The position numbers and the translations under genes were made by a program. Below are positions 14,927 to 26,380 of a stretch of 64,000 bases of DNA, one piece after another. Location of the stretch: assembly GCA_038252405.1 (NCBI GenBank), contig JBBSAJ010000002.1:87201-151200 (forward strand), read 5' to 3'. The stretch is from DATCDE01 sp038252405. GTDB taxonomy: Bacteria; Actinomycetota; Actinomycetes; Prado026. Each line of letters begins with the position of its first letter. Within the stretch, counting starts at the first letter, position 1. The notes below the pieces were generated by a model. The model was given only the letters and a program-made list of their open reading frames with translations. It ran no database searches and was not told the origin of the DNA.

Positions 14927-16099
14927 ATGGCCACCAAGATCGCTGTCGTGGGGCTGGGCTATGTCGGTCTGTCCATCGCCGTCCTGCTGTCACAGCACCA
15001 CGACGTGGTCGGGTTGGAGATCAACCCTGACAAGGTGCGGCGGCTCAACGACAAACAGAGCCCGATCCAGGACGCCGAGATCGAGCGGTTCCTGGCGACC
15101 AAGGATCTGCGGCTCACCTTCACCCTCGACCCGAGGACGGCGTACGCCGGCGCGGAGTACGTCGTCATCGCGACGCCGACCGACTACGACGCGGAGACCA
15201 ACTACTTCGACACGAGCAGCGTCGAGGCAGTGATCGGCGCGGTGACGTCGATCAACCCCGAAGCCACGATGGTCATCAAGTCGACGATTCCGGTGGGCTT
15301 CGTCGAGAGCGTGCGCGAGCGCCTCGGCACCGACAACGTGATCTTCTCACCGGAGTTTCTGCGCGAGGGCAAGGCGCTGCTCGACAACCTGTACCCCTCG
15401 CGCATCGTCATCGGTGAGAACAGCCCGCGGGGCCGCCACTTCGCCGACCTCCTGCTCGAAGGCGCCGTCGACCAGGACGCGCCGGTGCTGCTCACCCAGC
15501 CGACCGAGGCCGAGGCGGTCAAGCTCTTCGCCAACACCTACCTCGCGATGCGGGTGGCGTTCTTCAACGAGCTCGACTCCTTCGCCATCACCCACGGGTT
15601 GTCGACGCAGCAAATCATCGGCGGCGTCAGCCTCGACCCGCGAATCGGCACCCATTACAACAACCCGTCGTTCGGCTACGGCGGCTACTGCCTCCCCAAG
15701 GACACCAAGCAGCTGCTGGCCAACTACCAGGACGTGCCGCAGACGCTGATCAGCGCGATCGTCACGGCCAACAGCACCCGTAAGGACTTCATCGCCTTCG
15801 ACATCCTCAAGCGCTCGCCACAGGTGGTCGGTATCCACCGGCTGATCATGAAGGCGGGGTCGGACAACTTCCGGTCCAGCAGCGTGCAGGGGATCATGAA
15901 GCGCCTCAAGGCCAAGGGCGTCGAGGTCGTGGTCTACGAGCCCGAGCTGAACGAGGAGACCTTCTTCGGGTCGCGAGTCGTCCGTGACCTGGAGGAGTTC
16001 AAGGGGCTGGCTGACGTGATCGTGGCCAACCGGCTCGTCGAGGAGATCAAGGACGTGGCGGACAAGGTCTACACCCGGGACCTCTTCGGCTCCGACTGA
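14927..16099 (+). CDS. ugd: UDP-glucose 6-dehydrogenase (nucleotide sugar dehydrogenase)
   Basis: A 390-residue NAD-dependent dehydrogenase that oxidises a UDP-hexose, most likely UDP-glucose to UDP-glucuronate, for wall or capsule polysaccharides. The N-terminal Rossmann motif GLGYVGLS is at residues 9-16, a central helix leads to the catalytic cysteine C255 in GYGGYCLPKDTK, and a C-terminal UDP-binding domain follows. It is short relative to GDP-mannose dehydrogenases and resembles the single-domain-swap Ugd type found in Gram-negative and enteric capsule loci (about 390 residues). It stands alone, with no glycosyltransferases nearby. Its sequence is slightly less GC-rich than its neighbours, so horizontal origin is possible. 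Confidence 0.85.
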   Translation: MATKIAVVGLGYVGLSIAVLLSQHHDVVGLEINPDKVRRLNDKQSPIQDAEIERFLATKDLRLTFTLDPRTAYAGAEYVVIATPTDYDAETNYFDTSSVEAVIGAVTSINPEATMVIKSTIPVGFVESVRERLGTDNVIFSPEFLREGKALLDNLYPSRIVIGENSPRGRHFADLLLEGAVDQDAPVLLTQPTEAEAVKLFANTYLAMRVAFFNELDSFAITHGLSTQQIIGGVSLDPRIGTHYNNPSFGYGGYCLPKDTKQLLANYQDVPQTLISAIVTANSTRKDFIAFDILKRSPQVVGIHRLIMKAGSDNFRSSSVQGIMKRLKAKGVEVVVYEPELNEETFFGSRVVRDLEEFKGLADVIVANRLVEEIKDVADKVYTRDLFGSD

Positions 16100-16117
16100 C
16101 GAGAAGCGGTGTCACGA

Positions 16118-16135
16118 ACCCTCGGCCGGCAGGGT
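16118..16135. terminator. Weak hairpin between convergent ugd and guaA
   Basis: ACCCT and AGGGT flank a GC-rich 8-base loop between two converging genes. The stem is only five pairs, so a terminator role is tentative. Confidence 0.3.
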
Positions 16136-17747
<1,612 letters not shown>

Positions 17748-17820
17748 CCCCGCAGGGTATCGGGCAGGGGACGAAACCCGTTTCCCCGCATGGGCCTCGG
17801 GGTCGTACCGTGGAGATCTT

Positions 17821-19554
17821 GTGAAGCACCTCCCGCTCGCCGACCCCGGCACCCCCGACCTCGGGGGCGCCGGTCGCTTCCTGCGCTGGCTGGGCCGTCG
17901 GCAGTGGCGGCTGCTGGGCGTCGGGATCGCCTGGGGGATCGTGTGGATGCTGGCCCAGGCGGCCGTCCCGGCCGCCCTGGGGGCCGGGATCCAGGCGGTC
18001 GCCGACAAGGACCGGACCGGGTTCGTCACCTGGGCCGCCGTGGTGCTCGTACTCGGTGCCGTCCAGGCTGCCGCCGGGGTGTTCCGGCACCGGGCCGCCG
18101 TGGCGAACTGGCTCACCGCGGCGTCGCGGGTGCAGCAGCTCGTCGTCCGGCACGCTGCCCGGCTGGGCACCGACCTGCCCCGCCAGGTCGCCACGGGTGA
18201 GGTCGTCGCCGTCACCGGCAACGACGTCGAGCGGATCGGCAACGCCTTCGACGTGATCGCCCGGTTCGTGGGCGCGATCGTCGCGTTCTTCGCCATCAGC
18301 GTGGTGCTGCTCAACACCTCGCTGTTCCTGGGCCTGATCGTGCTCGTCGGGGTGCCGCTGCTCATGCTCGTGGTGGCGCCGCTGGTCCGCCCGCTGGAAC
18401 GCCGCGAGCGCGAGCAGCGGGCCAAGTTCGGCGCGACCACCGAGCTGGCCGCAGACACCGTGGCCGGCCTGCGGGTGCTGCGAGGCATCGGTGGCGAGGA
18501 GCTGTTCCTGGACCGCTTCCGCACCGCCTCGGACGAGGTTCGCACCGCCGGGATCCGCACCTCGCAGGTGCGCGCGCTCCTGGACGCACTGCAGGTCGCG
18601 CTGCCCGGCGTCTTCGTCGTCCTGGTCACCTGGTTGGGTGCGCGCAGCGCGCTCGCTGGCGACCTGCAGGTCGGCCAGCTGGTCGCCTTCTACGGCTACA
18701 CCGCGTTCCTGGTCATGCCGCTGCGGACCGTCACCGAGACCGCGCACAAGTGGACGGCGGCCCGGGTGGCGGCCACCCGGGTGGTGGGCCTGCTCGCGCT
18801 CGAGCGTCAGCGGCCGGAGCCGACCCGGCCGGCGGACGACCCCGGCCACGGCCCACTGGTGGACCACGCGAGCGGCTTCGTGGCCGAGCCCGGCCGGCTC
18901 ACGGCGGTCGTCGCGGCGGACCCGGGCTCCGGGTCCCGGCTGGCCGACCGGCTGGGCGGCTACGCCGAGGGGCTGGTCTCGCTGGCCGGCGTCCCGCTGG
19001 TCGAGCTGACCACCGAGGTGGTTCGCACCCGGGTGCTCGTGCAGGACACCGACCCGGTGCTGCTCACCGGCCCGGTGGCCGACCTGTTCGACGTGCCGCG
19101 CTACGGCCGGGTCAGCGTCGAGGAGGCCATCGTCTGGTCGGCCGCCCAGGACATCGTGGAGGGGCTGCCCGAGGGGCTGGCCACCGACCTGCCCGAGAGG
19201 GGTCGGTCGCTGTCCGGCGGGCAGCGGCAGCGGATCGCGTTGGCCCGCTCGCTCGTCGCCGACCCGGGCGTGCTGGTGCTCGACGAGCCGACCAGTGCCG
19301 TGGACGCCCACACCGAGGCCCGCATCGGCACCCTGCTCAAGCAGGCCCGGGTCGGTCGGACGACGGTCGTGGTGACCTCCAGCCCGCTGCTGCTGGACCA
19401 GGCCGACGTCGTCGTCCTCATCGAGGACGACCAGGTCGTGGCGACCGGCACCCACGCCGAGCTCATGCGCACCCATGCCCTCTACCGCGCGGTCGTGGTC
19501 CGCGAGGACGCCGAGCCGGCCGCCACCGGGCCGTCCACGCAGGCGCAGCGATGA
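17821..19554 (+). CDS. ABC exporter half-transporter with degenerate Walker A
   Basis: A 577-residue half-transporter: six-helix exporter domain (about residues 25-320) fused to a nucleotide-binding domain (about 340-565). The Walker A position reads ADPGSGSRLAD, so the invariant Lys and Ser/Thr are gone, and the H-loop His is replaced in VVVTSSPLLL. The signature LSGGQRQRIALARS and Walker B VLVLDEPTSAVD are intact. It therefore cannot bind ATP normally at its own site but can supply the signature to a partner. It overlaps the next gene by four bases (ATGA), which encodes that partner. The GTG start follows a GGAGA ribosome site. The substrate is unknown. Confidence 0.88.
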   Translation: MKHLPLADPGTPDLGGAGRFLRWLGRRQWRLLGVGIAWGIVWMLAQAAVPAALGAGIQAVADKDRTGFVTWAAVVLVLGAVQAAAGVFRHRAAVANWLTAASRVQQLVVRHAARLGTDLPRQVATGEVVAVTGNDVERIGNAFDVIARFVGAIVAFFAISVVLLNTSLFLGLIVLVGVPLLMLVVAPLVRPLERREREQRAKFGATTELAADTVAGLRVLRGIGGEELFLDRFRTASDEVRTAGIRTSQVRALLDALQVALPGVFVVLVTWLGARSALAGDLQVGQLVAFYGYTAFLVMPLRTVTETAHKWTAARVAATRVVGLLALERQRPEPTRPADDPGHGPLVDHASGFVAEPGRLTAVVAADPGSGSRLADRLGGYAEGLVSLAGVPLVELTTEVVRTRVLVQDTDPVLLTGPVADLFDVPRYGRVSVEEAIVWSAAQDIVEGLPEGLATDLPERGRSLSGGQRQRIALARSLVADPGVLVLDEPTSAVDAHTEARIGTLLKQARVGRTTVVVTSSPLLLDQADVVVLIEDDQVVATGTHAELMRTHALYRAVVVREDAEPAATGPSTQAQR

Positions 19555-21335
19555 AGCGCCCCGTCTCGACCGAGGAGTCCACCCGCCGGGCCGGCACCAC
19601 CCTGCCGGTGTCCGGGCCCGCCCAGGTCCGCCGCTACGCGCTGGAGCTGGGTGGGCGGCACCGGCGCACGCTGGCCGCCGTCGTCGCGCTGAACTCGGTC
19701 GCGGCGGTGGCCGGCGTGGTGGGCCCGCAGATCCTCGGCCGGCTGGTCCAGGACCTCGGTGCGGGGCTCACCCTCCAGGACGTGAACAAGGCCACCCTGA
19801 TCTTCGTGGTGGCGCTGATCGTCCAGACCGTCTTCACCGGGTGGTCCAGGATGCGCGCGGCGGTCTTCGGCGAGACGGTCCTGGCCGACCTGCGCACCGA
19901 CTTCCTGGAGCGCGCCGTGGCACTGCCGCCGGGCGCTGTCGAGCGGGCCGGCACCGGCGACCTGGTCACCCGGGCCACCACCGACGTGGACCGGCTGGCC
20001 TTCGCGGTGCGCCGGGCGGTCCCCGAGATCGTCATCTCGCTGGGCACGGCCGTGCTCATCGGCGTGGCCCTGGCGCTCACCTCGTGGGAGCTCGCGCTGG
20101 CCTGGCTGCTCGCCGTGCCGCCGATCCTGGTGACCACCCGCTGGTACTTCCGCCGCGCGCCGAGCGCGTACCGCGAGGAGATGGCCGCCTACGCGGAGGT
20201 CAACTCACGGATCGCCGAGACCGTGGACGCCGGGCGCACCGTGGAGGCCTACCGGCTCGGCGCCGACCGGGTGCGGCGCACCGACGACGGCATCCGCTGG
20301 TGGATCGGCTGGGAGCGCTACACGCTGTGGCTGCGCACCGTCTGGTTCCCGTCGGTCGAAACCGCGTACGTGCTGCCGCTGGCCGCCGTGCTGGCGCTGG
20401 GTGGCTGGCTGTACCTGGACGGTCAGGTGAACCTGGGCCAGGTGACCGCCGCGGTGCTGTACACCCAGATGCTCATCGAGCCGGTCGACCTGATCCTCAT
20501 GTGGTACGACGAGCTGCAGGTCGGGCAGGCGTCGCTGGCCCGGCTGCTCGGCGTCCGCGAGGTCCCCCAGCGAGCCGTCGACGACACCCTGGAGCCGCCG
20601 TCCGCCGAGCTGGCGGCCCGGGACGTGCGCTACGCGTACCGCGAGGGCCGCGACGTGCTGCACGGGGTGGACCTCGACGTCGCGCCGGGCAGCCGGGTGG
20701 CGATCGTGGGGCCGTCTGGCGCGGGCAAGAGCACCCTGGGCCGGCTGCTGGCCGGGATCCACCCGCCACGGACCGGCTCGGTGGAGATGGGCGGGGTCGC
20801 ACTGGCCGGCCTGGCCACCGAGACGGTGCGCCGGCACGTGGCGCTGGTGACCCAGGAGCACCACGTGTTCGTGGGCACCCTGCGGGACAACGTGCGGCTC
20901 GCGCGCCCGGAGGCGACCGACGACGAGCTGCTGGAGGCGCTGGCCGCGGTGGACGCCCGGGAGTGGGCGACCGCGCTGGCCGAGGGGCTGGACACCAAGG
21001 TGGGCGCCGGCGGCCTCAAGCTGACTGCACCGCAGGCCCAGCAGGTGGCCCTGGCCCGGCTGGTGATCGCCGACCCGCACACCCTCGTGCTGGACGAGGC
21101 CACCTCGCTGCTCGACCCGCGCGCCGCCCGGCACCTCGAACGCTCGCTCGCCGCGGTCCTCGAGGGACGCACGGTGATCGCCATCGCGCACCGGCTGCAC
21201 ACCGCCCACGACGCCGAGCTGGTGGCGGTGGTCGAGGACGGCCGGATCAGCGAGTACGGCTCGCACGACGAGCTGGTCGCCGCCGACGGCGCGTACGCGG
21301 CGCTGTGGCGATCCTGGCGGGACGAGGGAACGTAG
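19551..21335 (+). CDS. ABC exporter half-transporter with degenerate signature motif
   Basis: A 594-residue half-transporter: exporter transmembrane domain (about residues 45-335) and nucleotide-binding domain (about 350-590). Walker A GPSGAGKST, Walker B TLVLDEATSLLD and the H-loop IAIAHRL are intact, but the signature reads LTAPQAQQVALAR instead of LSGGQ. It complements the upstream partner exactly: the pair would form one consensus ATP site and one site lacking both Walker A and signature. The gene overlaps its partner as ATGA. Heterodimeric exporters of this kind move drugs, lipids or peptides; nothing nearby shows the substrate. Confidence 0.88.
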   Translation: MKRPVSTEESTRRAGTTLPVSGPAQVRRYALELGGRHRRTLAAVVALNSVAAVAGVVGPQILGRLVQDLGAGLTLQDVNKATLIFVVALIVQTVFTGWSRMRAAVFGETVLADLRTDFLERAVALPPGAVERAGTGDLVTRATTDVDRLAFAVRRAVPEIVISLGTAVLIGVALALTSWELALAWLLAVPPILVTTRWYFRRAPSAYREEMAAYAEVNSRIAETVDAGRTVEAYRLGADRVRRTDDGIRWWIGWERYTLWLRTVWFPSVETAYVLPLAAVLALGGWLYLDGQVNLGQVTAAVLYTQMLIEPVDLILMWYDELQVGQASLARLLGVREVPQRAVDDTLEPPSAELAARDVRYAYREGRDVLHGVDLDVAPGSRVAIVGPSGAGKSTLGRLLAGIHPPRTGSVEMGGVALAGLATETVRRHVALVTQEHHVFVGTLRDNVRLARPEATDDELLEALAAVDAREWATALAEGLDTKVGAGGLKLTAPQAQQVALARLVIADPHTLVLDEATSLLDPRAARHLERSLAAVLEGRTVIAIAHRLHTAHDAELVAVVEDGRISEYGSHDELVAADGAYAALWRSWRDEGT

Positions 21336-21351
21336 CAGGTCCGGCTGCGGC

Positions 21352-23082
21352 ATGATCGGCGGGGTGGACGTCGAGGCCCGAGCGCCGACCCTCGTCCAGC
21401 GGCTGCTGCCCGGCCTGACCACCCTGCGGCACTACCGCCGGGGGTGGCTGCGCGGCGACGTCCTGGCCGGGGTCACGGTCGCCGCGTACCTGGTGCCGCA
21501 GGTGATGGCCTACGCCGGGATCGCCGGGCTGCCCCCCGAGGTGGGGCTGTGGGCGATCATGGCGCCGCTCGCGGTGTACGCGTTCGTCGGCTCCTCCACG
21601 CAGCTGTCGGTCGGCCCGGAGTCGACCACGGCCCTGCTGACCGCCACGGCGATCGCCCCGCTGGCCCTCGGCGACAGCGGACGCTACGCGGCGCTGGCCG
21701 CGGCGCTGGCCGTGCTGGTGGCCCTGTTCTGCCTGCTCGCCTGGGCGCTGCGGGTGGGGTTCATCGCGGACCTGCTGTCCTGGCCGGTGCTCATCGGGTA
21801 CATGGCCGGGGTCGCCGTGATCATGATCATCAGCCAGCTGGAGAAGCTCACCGGGGTCCCGGTCGACGGCGACACGCTGATCGCCGAGGTGCGCTCGTTC
21901 CTCACCCACCTGTCCGGCGTCCACTGGCCGACCCTGGCCGTCGGCCTGGGTGTACTGGCGTTCCTGCTGCTGGTCCAGCACTACTGGCCGCGGGCGCCCG
22001 GTCCGCTGCTCGCCGTCCTGCTCGCGACCGCCCTGGTGTCGCTGCTCGGCCTGACTGCGGACGGCGTCGCGGTGGTCGGCACGATCCCCGGCGGGCTGCC
22101 GCACCCGGCGCTGCCGGACGTCGGCTGGGCGGACCTGCAGGCGCTGTTCCTGCCCGCCCTCGGCGTGATGATCGTGGGCTACACCGACAACGTGCTGACC
22201 GGGCGGGCGTTCGCGGCCAAGGGCGACTACGACATTGACGCGAACCAGGAGCTGCTGGCCCTCGGCGTGGCCAACCTCGGGGCCGGGGTCTTCCAGGGCT
22301 TCCCGGTGAGCAGCAGCGGCAGCCGGACGGCGATCGGGCACACCGTCGGCAGCCGGACCCAGCTGTACTCGCTGGTGGCCCTGGCCAGCGTCGTCGCGGT
22401 GCTGCTGTTCCTCCGTCCGATGCTCGCGCAGTTCCCGCTGGCCGCCCTCGGCGGGATCGTCGTGTACGCGGCCACCCGGTTGGTCGACCTGCCCGCCTTC
22501 CGCCGCCTGTGGTCGTTCCGGCGCAGCGAGTACCTGCTCGCACTCGGCGCGCTGGCCGGTGTGCTCCTGCTGGACATCCTCTACGGGGTGCTCATCGCCG
22601 TGGGGCTGTCGGTGCTCGACCTGCTGCGCCGGGTGGCGCGGCCGCACGACGCCGTGCAGGGCCTGGTGCCGGGGCTGGCCGGCATGCACGACATCGACGA
22701 CTTCCCCCAGGCACAGACCGTCGCCGGCCTGGTCGTCTACCGCTACGACTCACCGCTGTTCTTCGCCAACGCCGAGGACTTCAAGCGGCGGGCCCTGGCG
22801 GCGGTCGACGAGCAGCCCTGGCCGGTGCGCTGGTTCGTGCTCAACGCCGAGGCAAACGTCGAGGTCGACGTCACCGCCGTGGACGCGCTCATCGACCTGC
22901 GCAGCCACCTGGCGCAGCGCGGCATCGTGTTCGCCATGTCCAGGGTCAAGCAGGACCTGCTCGTGCTGCTCGACCGCGGCGGGCTGGTCCAGCAGGTCGG
23001 GTCAGACCTGATCTTCCCGACCCTGCCGACCGCGGTCGCTGGCTACGAGGCGTGGGCCAAGGCTCACCCGGTCGGCTCGTAG
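21352..23082 (+). CDS. SulP family anion transporter with STAS domain
   Basis: A 576-residue membrane protein with about 11-12 helices (residues 30-430) in the SulP order: AAYLVPQVMAYA near residue 50, GPESTTALLT near 90 and the FPVSSSGSRTAIG motif around 320. A C-terminal cytoplasmic STAS domain spans about 450-560. SulP proteins carry sulfate, bicarbonate or other anions, usually with H+ or Na+. Substrate cannot be told from sequence; the carbonic anhydrase 6 kb away is too far to infer bicarbonate. The gene follows the ABC pair by 16 bases. Its last 19 bases overlap the convergent choD-like gene. Confidence 0.9.
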   Translation: MIGGVDVEARAPTLVQRLLPGLTTLRHYRRGWLRGDVLAGVTVAAYLVPQVMAYAGIAGLPPEVGLWAIMAPLAVYAFVGSSTQLSVGPESTTALLTATAIAPLALGDSGRYAALAAALAVLVALFCLLAWALRVGFIADLLSWPVLIGYMAGVAVIMIISQLEKLTGVPVDGDTLIAEVRSFLTHLSGVHWPTLAVGLGVLAFLLLVQHYWPRAPGPLLAVLLATALVSLLGLTADGVAVVGTIPGGLPHPALPDVGWADLQALFLPALGVMIVGYTDNVLTGRAFAAKGDYDIDANQELLALGVANLGAGVFQGFPVSSSGSRTAIGHTVGSRTQLYSLVALASVVAVLLFLRPMLAQFPLAALGGIVVYAATRLVDLPAFRRLWSFRRSEYLLALGALAGVLLLDILYGVLIAVGLSVLDLLRRVARPHDAVQGLVPGLAGMHDIDDFPQAQTVAGLVVYRYDSPLFFANAEDFKRRALAAVDEQPWPVRWFVLNAEANVEVDVTAVDALIDLRSHLAQRGIVFAMSRVKQDLLVLLDRGGLVQQVGSDLIFPTLPTAVAGYEAWAKAHPVGS

Positions 23083-24785
23083 GAGCCCGGCCGCACCGCC
23101 ACGACCGGCAGCCGCAGCGCTCCCGGCGCCGTGGCCGGGACCACCGGGTGGCGGGGCGGCACAGCCGGCACCGGCTGGTAGCCGGACCCGAGCGGCGGCC
23201 GGAGGTCGGCGTCGCCCCTGTTCGGCCACAGCGCCATCGCCCGCTCGGCCTGCGCCGTGATGGTCAGCGACGGGTTGACCCCGAGGTTCGCCGAGACGGT
23301 CGAGCCGTCGACCACGTGCAGGCCCGGGTGCCCGTAGGCGCGGTGGTAGGCGTCGACCACGCCGTCGTCCGCCGTGGCACCGATCGCGCAGCCGCCGATG
23401 AAGTGCGCGGTCATCGGGCGCCCGAGCAGGTCGCCCAGGTTCCCCTTGGGCAGCCCGCCCATGATCCGCCCCAGGCGGCGGACCGCCTCGTTGGCCACCG
23501 GGATCCAGGTCGGGTTCGGCTCGCCGTAGCCCTGCGCGGACGTCAGCTTCCAGCGGCCGAGGCGGCTGCGCGTGGAGCGCACGGTGAGCGAGTTGTCCAC
23601 GGCCTGCATGACCAGCGCGATGACCCCTCGCTCGGACCACCGTCGAGGGGCCAGCGAGGCCACCGCCTGCGCCGGGTGCCGGCCCGCCTCGCCCAGCCAG
23701 GTACGCCAGCGCGGCCGAGACCCGCCGCCGTCGGTCAGCACGGTGGCCAGCATGAACATCGCGTTGCTGCCCTTGCCGTACCGGCAGGGCTCGATGTGGG
23801 TGTGCGGCTCGGGGTAGAACGACGAGGTGATCGCGACGCCCTTCGTGTAGTCGACGTCGTGACCCTTGGCGATGACCCCCGGCAGCGACTCGGAGTTCGA
23901 CCGGGACAACCGCCCCAAGCTCGGCGAGAGCTCGGGCAGATGGCCGTCGTCGCGCATCCGGTGCAGCAGCCGCTGGGTGTTGTACGCGCCCGCCGACACG
24001 ACCACCTGCTCGGCGGTCAGCGTCGCTGGCCGCCGGCGGACCCAGGCGCCGGGTCGCTGGGTGTCCACCGAGTACCCACCCCCGGTGAGCGGCCGGATCC
24101 GGATGGCCTCAGTGTCGGGCCGTACTTCCGCCCCCGCGGCCTCGGCCAGCCCCAGGTAGTTCTTGGGCAGGGTGTTCTTGGCGTTGTGCCGGCAGCCGGT
24201 CATGCACGAGCCGCACTCGGTGCATCCGGCCCGACGCGGGCCGACCCCACCGAAGTACGGGTCCTCGACCTCGACACCCGGCACGGCACCGAAGTGCACG
24301 CCCACCGGGGTGAGTCGGAAGGTGTCACCCACGCCCATCTCTTCCGCGAGCTGCTTCATCACCCGGTCCGCGGGGGTCATGGTCGGGTTCTCCACGACCC
24401 CCAGCATCCGACTGGCCTGGTCGTAGTACGGGGCGAGCTCCGCCTGCCAGTCGGTGATCTCGCGCCACTGCGGGTCGTTGAAGAACGCCGTGGGAGGCAC
24501 ATACAGGGTGTTGGCGTAGACCAGCGAACCCCCGCCGACCCCCGCCCCGGCGAGGATCACCGCATCCGGCAGCAGGTGGATGCGCTGGATCCCGCGCAGC
24601 CCGAGGGCCGGCGCCCACAGGAACGACCGGGCCCGCCACGAGGTCTTGGGCAGGGTCGTCTCGTCGAACCGTCGGCCGGCCTCGAGGACCGCCACCCGGT
24701 AGCCCTTCTCGGTCAGCCGCAGTGCGGTGACCGACCCGCCGAACCCCGAGCCGATGACCAGGACGTCGTAGTCGTAGCCGCTCAT
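23064..24785 (-). CDS. choD: GMC-type FAD oxidoreductase, ChoD-like
   Basis: A 573-residue flavoenzyme. The dinucleotide-binding motif VIGSGFGGSVTALRL is at residues 9-23, and a cysteine cluster (GCTECGSCMTGC) lies around 210. The C-terminal GMC region has HFIGGCAIG and the NPSLTITA segment. It matches the actinobacterial family annotated ChoD (Rv3409c), named as cholesterol oxidase, although its true substrate is unsettled. The start at 24785 overlaps the aldehyde dehydrogenase stop as ATGA and keeps a good AAGGTGG ribosome-site spacing; the ATG two codons upstream does not. Location near guaB and guaB3 is conserved with mycobacteria. Confidence 0.85.
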   Translation of the reverse strand: MSGYDYDVLVIGSGFGGSVTALRLTEKGYRVAVLEAGRRFDETTLPKTSWRARSFLWAPALGLRGIQRIHLLPDAVILAGAGVGGGSLVYANTLYVPPTAFFNDPQWREITDWQAELAPYYDQASRMLGVVENPTMTPADRVMKQLAEEMGVGDTFRLTPVGVHFGAVPGVEVEDPYFGGVGPRRAGCTECGSCMTGCRHNAKNTLPKNYLGLAEAAGAEVRPDTEAIRIRPLTGGGYSVDTQRPGAWVRRRPATLTAEQVVVSAGAYNTQRLLHRMRDDGHLPELSPSLGRLSRSNSESLPGVIAKGHDVDYTKGVAITSSFYPEPHTHIEPCRYGKGSNAMFMLATVLTDGGGSRPRWRTWLGEAGRHPAQAVASLAPRRWSERGVIALVMQAVDNSLTVRSTRSRLGRWKLTSAQGYGEPNPTWIPVANEAVRRLGRIMGGLPKGNLGDLLGRPMTAHFIGGCAIGATADDGVVDAYHRAYGHPGLHVVDGSTVSANLGVNPSLTITAQAERAMALWPNRGDADLRPPLGSGYQPVPAVPPRHPVVPATAPGALRLPVVAVRPGSYEPTG

Positions 24786-26371
24786 CGCCATCCCACCTTC
24801 TTCAGCGCACCCACCGAGAAGGTGAGCACGCGGGCCCACTGCTCGTCGGACAGCTGCCGGGGCGCGCCGAACCCCTGCAGCCGTTGCACCGCGACGGTCT
24901 GGGTCTCGGTGTACTTCAGCAGCCCCTCGGCGCCGTGCCGGCGTCCGAGCCCGCTGTCCCCCATGCCGCCCATGGGCGCGTCCACGCTGCCCCAGGCCGG
25001 CCCGTAGCCCTCGTTGACGTTGACCGTGCCGGCCCTGATCCGCGCGGCCAGCGCCCGGCCGCGGCGGGTGTCCCTGGTCCAGACGCTGGCGTTGAGCCCG
25101 TACGCCGTGGCGTTGGCCCGCCGGATCGCGTCGTCCTCGGAGTCGAACCGGTACAGCGACACCACCGGGCCGAACGTCTCCTCGTCGCAGACCGCCATCG
25201 AGGGGGTGACCCCCTCGAGCAGGGTCGGCTCGTGGAAGTACCGCCCCACGTCGGGGCGGGGGCGCCCGCCGGCCAGCACGGTGGCACCACCGGCAACGGC
25301 GTCGTCGACGTGCCGGCGGACGGCGTCCAGCTGGCGCTGCGACACCAGCGAGCCCATGTCGGCGGAGTAGTCCAGCGCGGCCGACAGCCGCATCCGGCCG
25401 ACCGCGTCGGCGAACGCCGGGACGAAGGTGTCGTACACCTCGTCGGCGACGTACATCCGCTCGATCGAGATGCACAGCTGGCCGGCGTTGGAGAAGCAGG
25501 CGCGCAGCGCGCCCTCGACCGTGCGGTCGAGGTTCGCGTCCGCGCAGACGATCATCGCGTTCTTGCCGCCGAGCTCGAGGCTGCAGCCGACCAACCGGTC
25601 CGCGCAGCGACGGGCCACGTCGCGGCCGGTCGCCGTCGACCCGGTGAAGCAGACGTAGTCGGCCCGGTCGACGACGGCCGGGCCGACCGTCGGGCCGTCA
25701 CCGATGACGACCTGGAACAGGGAGTCGGGCAGGCCGGCCGCCACCAGCAGCTCACGGGCCCACAGCGCGATGAACGCGGTCTGCGAGTCCGGCTTGAGCA
25801 CGATGCCGTTGCCGGCCATGAGCGCGGGGATCGCGTCGCTCACCGCGAGCGTCAGCGGGTAGTTCCACGGGGCGATCACCCCGACCACGCCCAGCGGGTG
25901 GCGCTGCTGGGTCACCTGGGTGAGCAGCGGCAGCGCCCCGCGGCGGCGCTGCGGGGCGAGCAGCCGGGCGGCGCTGCGCGCGTAGTAGCGCGCGTTGATC
26001 GCGACGTCGAGGACCTCCTCGAGCGCGTGCCGGCGGGCCTTGCCGGTCTCCCACTGCACGAGGTCGAGCGCCTCGTCCCTACGGGCCAGCAGCAGGTCGT
26101 GGAAGGCGAGCAGCACCCGGCCGCGGGCGGCCACCGGGCGGTCCGCCCAGGCCCGCTGGGCGGCCCGGGCCGAGCCGAAGGCGACGTCGACGTCGGCCTC
26201 GCTGGAGACCGGCAGCCGGCCCACCAGCGCGCCGTCGAACGGTGAGCGGCACTCGATGGTCGAGGCGCTCGGCCCGGCGGTCACCTGGGCCGCGAGCCGG
26301 AGCGCCACCGCGGGGTCCAGCACCGTGGGCGTCGTGACGCCGGCCGTCCCGCCCGGCAGCGTCGCCGTCAT
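24782..26371 (-). CDS. gabD2: Succinate-semialdehyde dehydrogenase, GabD2-like
   Basis: A 529-residue aldehyde dehydrogenase, probably oxidising succinate semialdehyde to succinate with NAD(P)+. Motifs in order: VIAPWNYP near residue 160, FTGSTATGR, general base Glu in LELGGKNA and nucleophile Cys in NAGQLCISIER. The match to the actinobacterial GabD2 group (Rv1731 type) rests on the overall pattern, so another aliphatic aldehyde is possible. It is translationally coupled to the following GMC oxidoreductase and may oxidise aldehydes that enzyme produces. It begins nine bases after the glpD stop. Confidence 0.82.
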   Translation of the reverse strand: MTATLPGGTAGVTTPTVLDPAVALRLAAQVTAGPSASTIECRSPFDGALVGRLPVSSEADVDVAFGSARAAQRAWADRPVAARGRVLLAFHDLLLARRDEALDLVQWETGKARRHALEEVLDVAINARYYARSAARLLAPQRRRGALPLLTQVTQQRHPLGVVGVIAPWNYPLTLAVSDAIPALMAGNGIVLKPDSQTAFIALWARELLVAAGLPDSLFQVVIGDGPTVGPAVVDRADYVCFTGSTATGRDVARRCADRLVGCSLELGGKNAMIVCADANLDRTVEGALRACFSNAGQLCISIERMYVADEVYDTFVPAFADAVGRMRLSAALDYSADMGSLVSQRQLDAVRRHVDDAVAGGATVLAGGRPRPDVGRYFHEPTLLEGVTPSMAVCDEETFGPVVSLYRFDSEDDAIRRANATAYGLNASVWTRDTRRGRALAARIRAGTVNVNEGYGPAWGSVDAPMGGMGDSGLGRRHGAEGLLKYTETQTVAVQRLQGFGAPRQLSDEQWARVLTFSVGALKKVGWR

Positions 26372-26380
26372 GCCTCGAGC

